A DNA stretch of 64,000 bases from an uncultured Alphaproteobacteria bacterium (GTDB taxonomy: Bacteria > Pseudomonadota > Alphaproteobacteria > RF32 > CAG-239), in the NCBI GenBank assembly GCA_934270475.1, contig CAKQPS010000005.1, positions 84,651-148,650 on the forward strand. The letters run 5' to 3'. Positions within the stretch are counted from its first letter, which is position 1, and the number at the start of each line of letters is the position of its first letter. Made by a program: the position numbers and the translations under genes. A model generated the notes under the pieces. The model made no database searches, was not told where the DNA came from, and was given only the letters and a program-made list of their open reading frames with translations. Below are positions 62,674-64,000 of the stretch, piece after piece.

Positions 62674-63648
62674 ATGCAAAAAATGAGCAAAAAAAGAATT
62701 TTCAAAAAAATTTTGTCTTGGTCCGGTTTGTTTTTCTTTGGACTGGCAGCGTTTATGATTTATAACCAGCTTTCCAAATATTCGCTGGAAGAAATTAAAA
62801 ACGCCATTATAGAAGTACCGGCAAAAAACATCATTTATGCCTGTATCGCTTCCTTTTGCGGTTATGTTGCCTTGTCATCATATGACTATTTGGCATTAAA
62901 GTATATCCACAAAAAACTAGACGCTTGGAAATGGATTTTTGCCGGATTTTTAGGCTTTGCCGTCAGCAATAACGCTGGACACGCCATAATTTCGGGCGGG
63001 GCGATTCGTTATCGGTTATACACCCGCTGGCGCGTCAATGCCTCCGATATTGTAAAAATGGTTACATTTTCAGGTTTCACCTACTTAGTAGCCTGTTTCT
63101 TTTTGGTATTGCTGGGTTTCATCTGCTCGCCGCATCATGTTCTTTCTGCCATATCTTCGCCTTGGCTGAACTGGATATTGCTTTTAGTTTCCGGCGGCGG
63201 ACTGGCATTTTATATTTGGGGCAGCACCTACTATAAAAAGCCGATCATCATAAAAGAAATTGACTTTGATACTCCTGGTTTCAAAATGGCTGTGGCTCAG
63301 GTAATTATCGGCAGCTTAGATATTTTAATGGCGTCGCTGGTGCTTTATTCTGTTTTGGAACACTATATTGACATTCCGTTTGTAACATTTATCGGAGCTT
63401 TTATCATTGCTCAAATTTTAGGCGTATACAGTCAGGTTCCGGGTGGCTTGGGCGTGTTTGAAATTGTGTTTGCCAAATTGCTTCCCGATGACCAAAATCA
63501 GGCAACCTTATTTGCTATTTTAATTTTATACCGCATAATTTATTATTTGCTGCCGCTGCTGATTTCCGGAATTGCCCTAGTTACATATGAGCTGAAATTA
63601 GCTGGACGGCTTTCCCTCATAAAAAAAATTAAAAATAGGCAAAAATAA
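62674..63648 (+). CDS. YbhN/UPF0104-family membrane protein (flippase-like)
   Basis: 324 residues with about eight membrane helices. It is the domain that also forms the lipid-flipping half of MprF. Family blocks are FLGFAVSNNAGHAIISGGAIRYRLY and YSQVPGGLGVFEIVF. It lacks the lysyl-transferase domain. Its pairing with a secreted Sel1 protein suggests an envelope role, but the lipid is unknown. Confidence 0.85.
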   Translation: MQKMSKKRIFKKILSWSGLFFFGLAAFMIYNQLSKYSLEEIKNAIIEVPAKNIIYACIASFCGYVALSSYDYLALKYIHKKLDAWKWIFAGFLGFAVSNNAGHAIISGGAIRYRLYTRWRVNASDIVKMVTFSGFTYLVACFFLVLLGFICSPHHVLSAISSPWLNWILLLVSGGGLAFYIWGSTYYKKPIIIKEIDFDTPGFKMAVAQVIIGSLDILMASLVLYSVLEHYIDIPFVTFIGAFIIAQILGVYSQVPGGLGVFEIVFAKLLPDDQNQATLFAILILYRIIYYLLPLLISGIALVTYELKLAGRLSLIKKIKNRQK

Positions 63649-63651
63649 TTA

Positions 63652-63680
63652 TTGACAATGAACAAAATATAAGATAATAA
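63652..63680 (+). promoter_or_regulatory. Promoter of tRNA-Met
   Basis: TTGACA (63652-63657), 17 bases, TAATAA (63675-63680), 13 bases before the tRNA. Confidence 0.65.
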
Positions 63681-63692
63681 GGTTTTGTTCAT

Positions 63693-63769
63693 GGCGGGGT
63701 AGCTCAGTTGGTTAGAGCGGTGGAATCATAATCCATGTGTCGAGAGTTCGAATCTCCCCCTCGCTACCA
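63693..63769 (+). tRNA. tRNA-Met, elongator (anticodon CAT)
   Basis: Acceptor GGCGGGG pairs with CCTCGCT (two G-T pairs). The anticodon loop ATCATAA gives CAT, the T-loop is TTCGAAT, and CCA is encoded. The sequence resembles alphaproteobacterial elongator tRNA-Met rather than the Ile2 tRNA. The T-stem GAGAG/CTCCC contains one A-C mismatch. 77 bases. Confidence 0.88.
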
Positions 63770-63827
63770 TAACAAAAAAAGTCCTCTTTTGAGGGCTTTT
63801 TTTGTTATAGGATAGCCGGAGATTTGA
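63751..63827 (+). repeat. Direct repeat, copy 1: tRNA-Met 3' end plus terminator and inverted tRNA piece
   Basis: These 77 bases begin within the T-loop of the tRNA, include its 3' end, the terminator and the inverted decayed piece GGATAGCCGGAGATTTGA. They recur without change at 63924-64000, a period of 173 bases. Confidence 0.9.
63774..63804 (+). terminator. Terminator of tRNA-Met
   Basis: AAAAAAAGTCCTC, loop TTTT, GAGGGCTTTTTTT. Confidence 0.9.
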
Positions 63828-63923
63828 ACTCGGTGAGAGAGTTCGAGAACAAACGAAAGGCAGACTTTAGGATGCCGGTCAGCAAAGCTGATGAGTGCAG
63901 AGTCGACGAAACAAAGTGAAGTC

Positions 63924-64000
63924 AATCTCCCCCTCGCTACCATAACAAAAAAAGTCCTCTTTTGAGGGCTTTTTTTGTTATAGGATAGCCGGAGATTTGA
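63924..64000 (+). repeat. Direct repeat, copy 2, cut by the window end
   Basis: Identical to 63751-63827 up to the last base of the window. The tRNA 5' part is absent, so it cannot make a tRNA. The 96 bases between the copies (63828-63923) contain no recognised feature. Confidence 0.9.

Overview
The window is a 64 kb piece of a low-GC alphaproteobacterial chromosome. Three things point to Alphaproteobacteria: a SPOR protein, nagZ and a TatA/B-like gene lie in series as in many members of the class; a heat-shock type promoter (CTTG, 18 bases, CCTATAT) precedes dnaK; and the tRNA-Met is of the elongator type usual there. The short-leader and long-leader type IV pilin-like proteins sharing a GRSMIEMLGV core suggest one of the uncultured gut-associated lineages, but that placement is inference. 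The organism is Gram-negative: Mla transport, an MsbA-like exporter, an autotransporter, OmpH/Skp, alpha-2-macroglobulin and PBP1C are all here. No prophage, insertion sequence, CRISPR array or conjugation gene was seen. Most of the window is ordinary housekeeping sequence.

Layout. Bases 1-7254: alpha-2-macroglobulin (5' end outside the window) overlapping PBP1C, a periplasmic defence and wall-repair pair. 7255-8643: a structured leader, a pilin-like gene and a block of palindromic repeats. 8644-15085 (minus strand): glycogen branching enzyme, debranching enzyme and 4-alpha-glucanotransferase. 15303-20099: a small DUF2934-like gene, a fused LplT-PlsC-acyl-ACP synthetase and, divergent from it, phosphatidylserine decarboxylase; the last two together make and repair phosphatidylethanolamine. 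20208-22578: TatA/B-like, nagZ and SPOR genes. 22702-28326: xthA, an S41 peptidase, rpmG, a Xer recombinase, an SH3 protein, an M20 hydrolase and a second pilin-like gene. 28557-36669: tRNA-Thr, an MsbA-like exporter, a truncated acetyltransferase, cvpA, radA, mlaF, mlaE, hprK-like, tsaE and a nuclease-like membrane protein. 36728-41782: a BatD / BatB-C / BatA / DUF4381 cluster. 41871-48864: an M23 peptidase, tRNA-Asp, small secreted helical proteins and a large autotransporter. 48953-50147: rpsF-rpsR-rplI with its promoter and a candidate leader. 50216-55905: a broken pilin-like gene, dnaJ, an unknown gene, dnaK and an intact pilin-like gene. 56090-63769: a small membrane protein, OmpH, dgkA, hemW, a DMT-like transporter, an ABC-F ATPase, a Sel1 protein, a YbhN-like protein and tRNA-Met.

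The most unusual signal is a set of short palindromes, four of them exactly 27 bases long with GTCAT and GAATC-like ends. They are embedded as nine whole codons in the leaders of the pilin-like genes, so they add protein sequence without breaking the frame; this resembles the Rickettsia palindromic elements. Longer members occur between genes and in one pilin leader. A second family built on GTGTAC(6)GTACAC occurs three times, one copy lying at the broken 5' end of an acetyltransferase gene. Two of the three tRNA genes are followed by an inverted, decayed copy of their own 3' end beyond the terminator; at tRNA-Met this forms part of a 173-base direct repeat that runs off the window.
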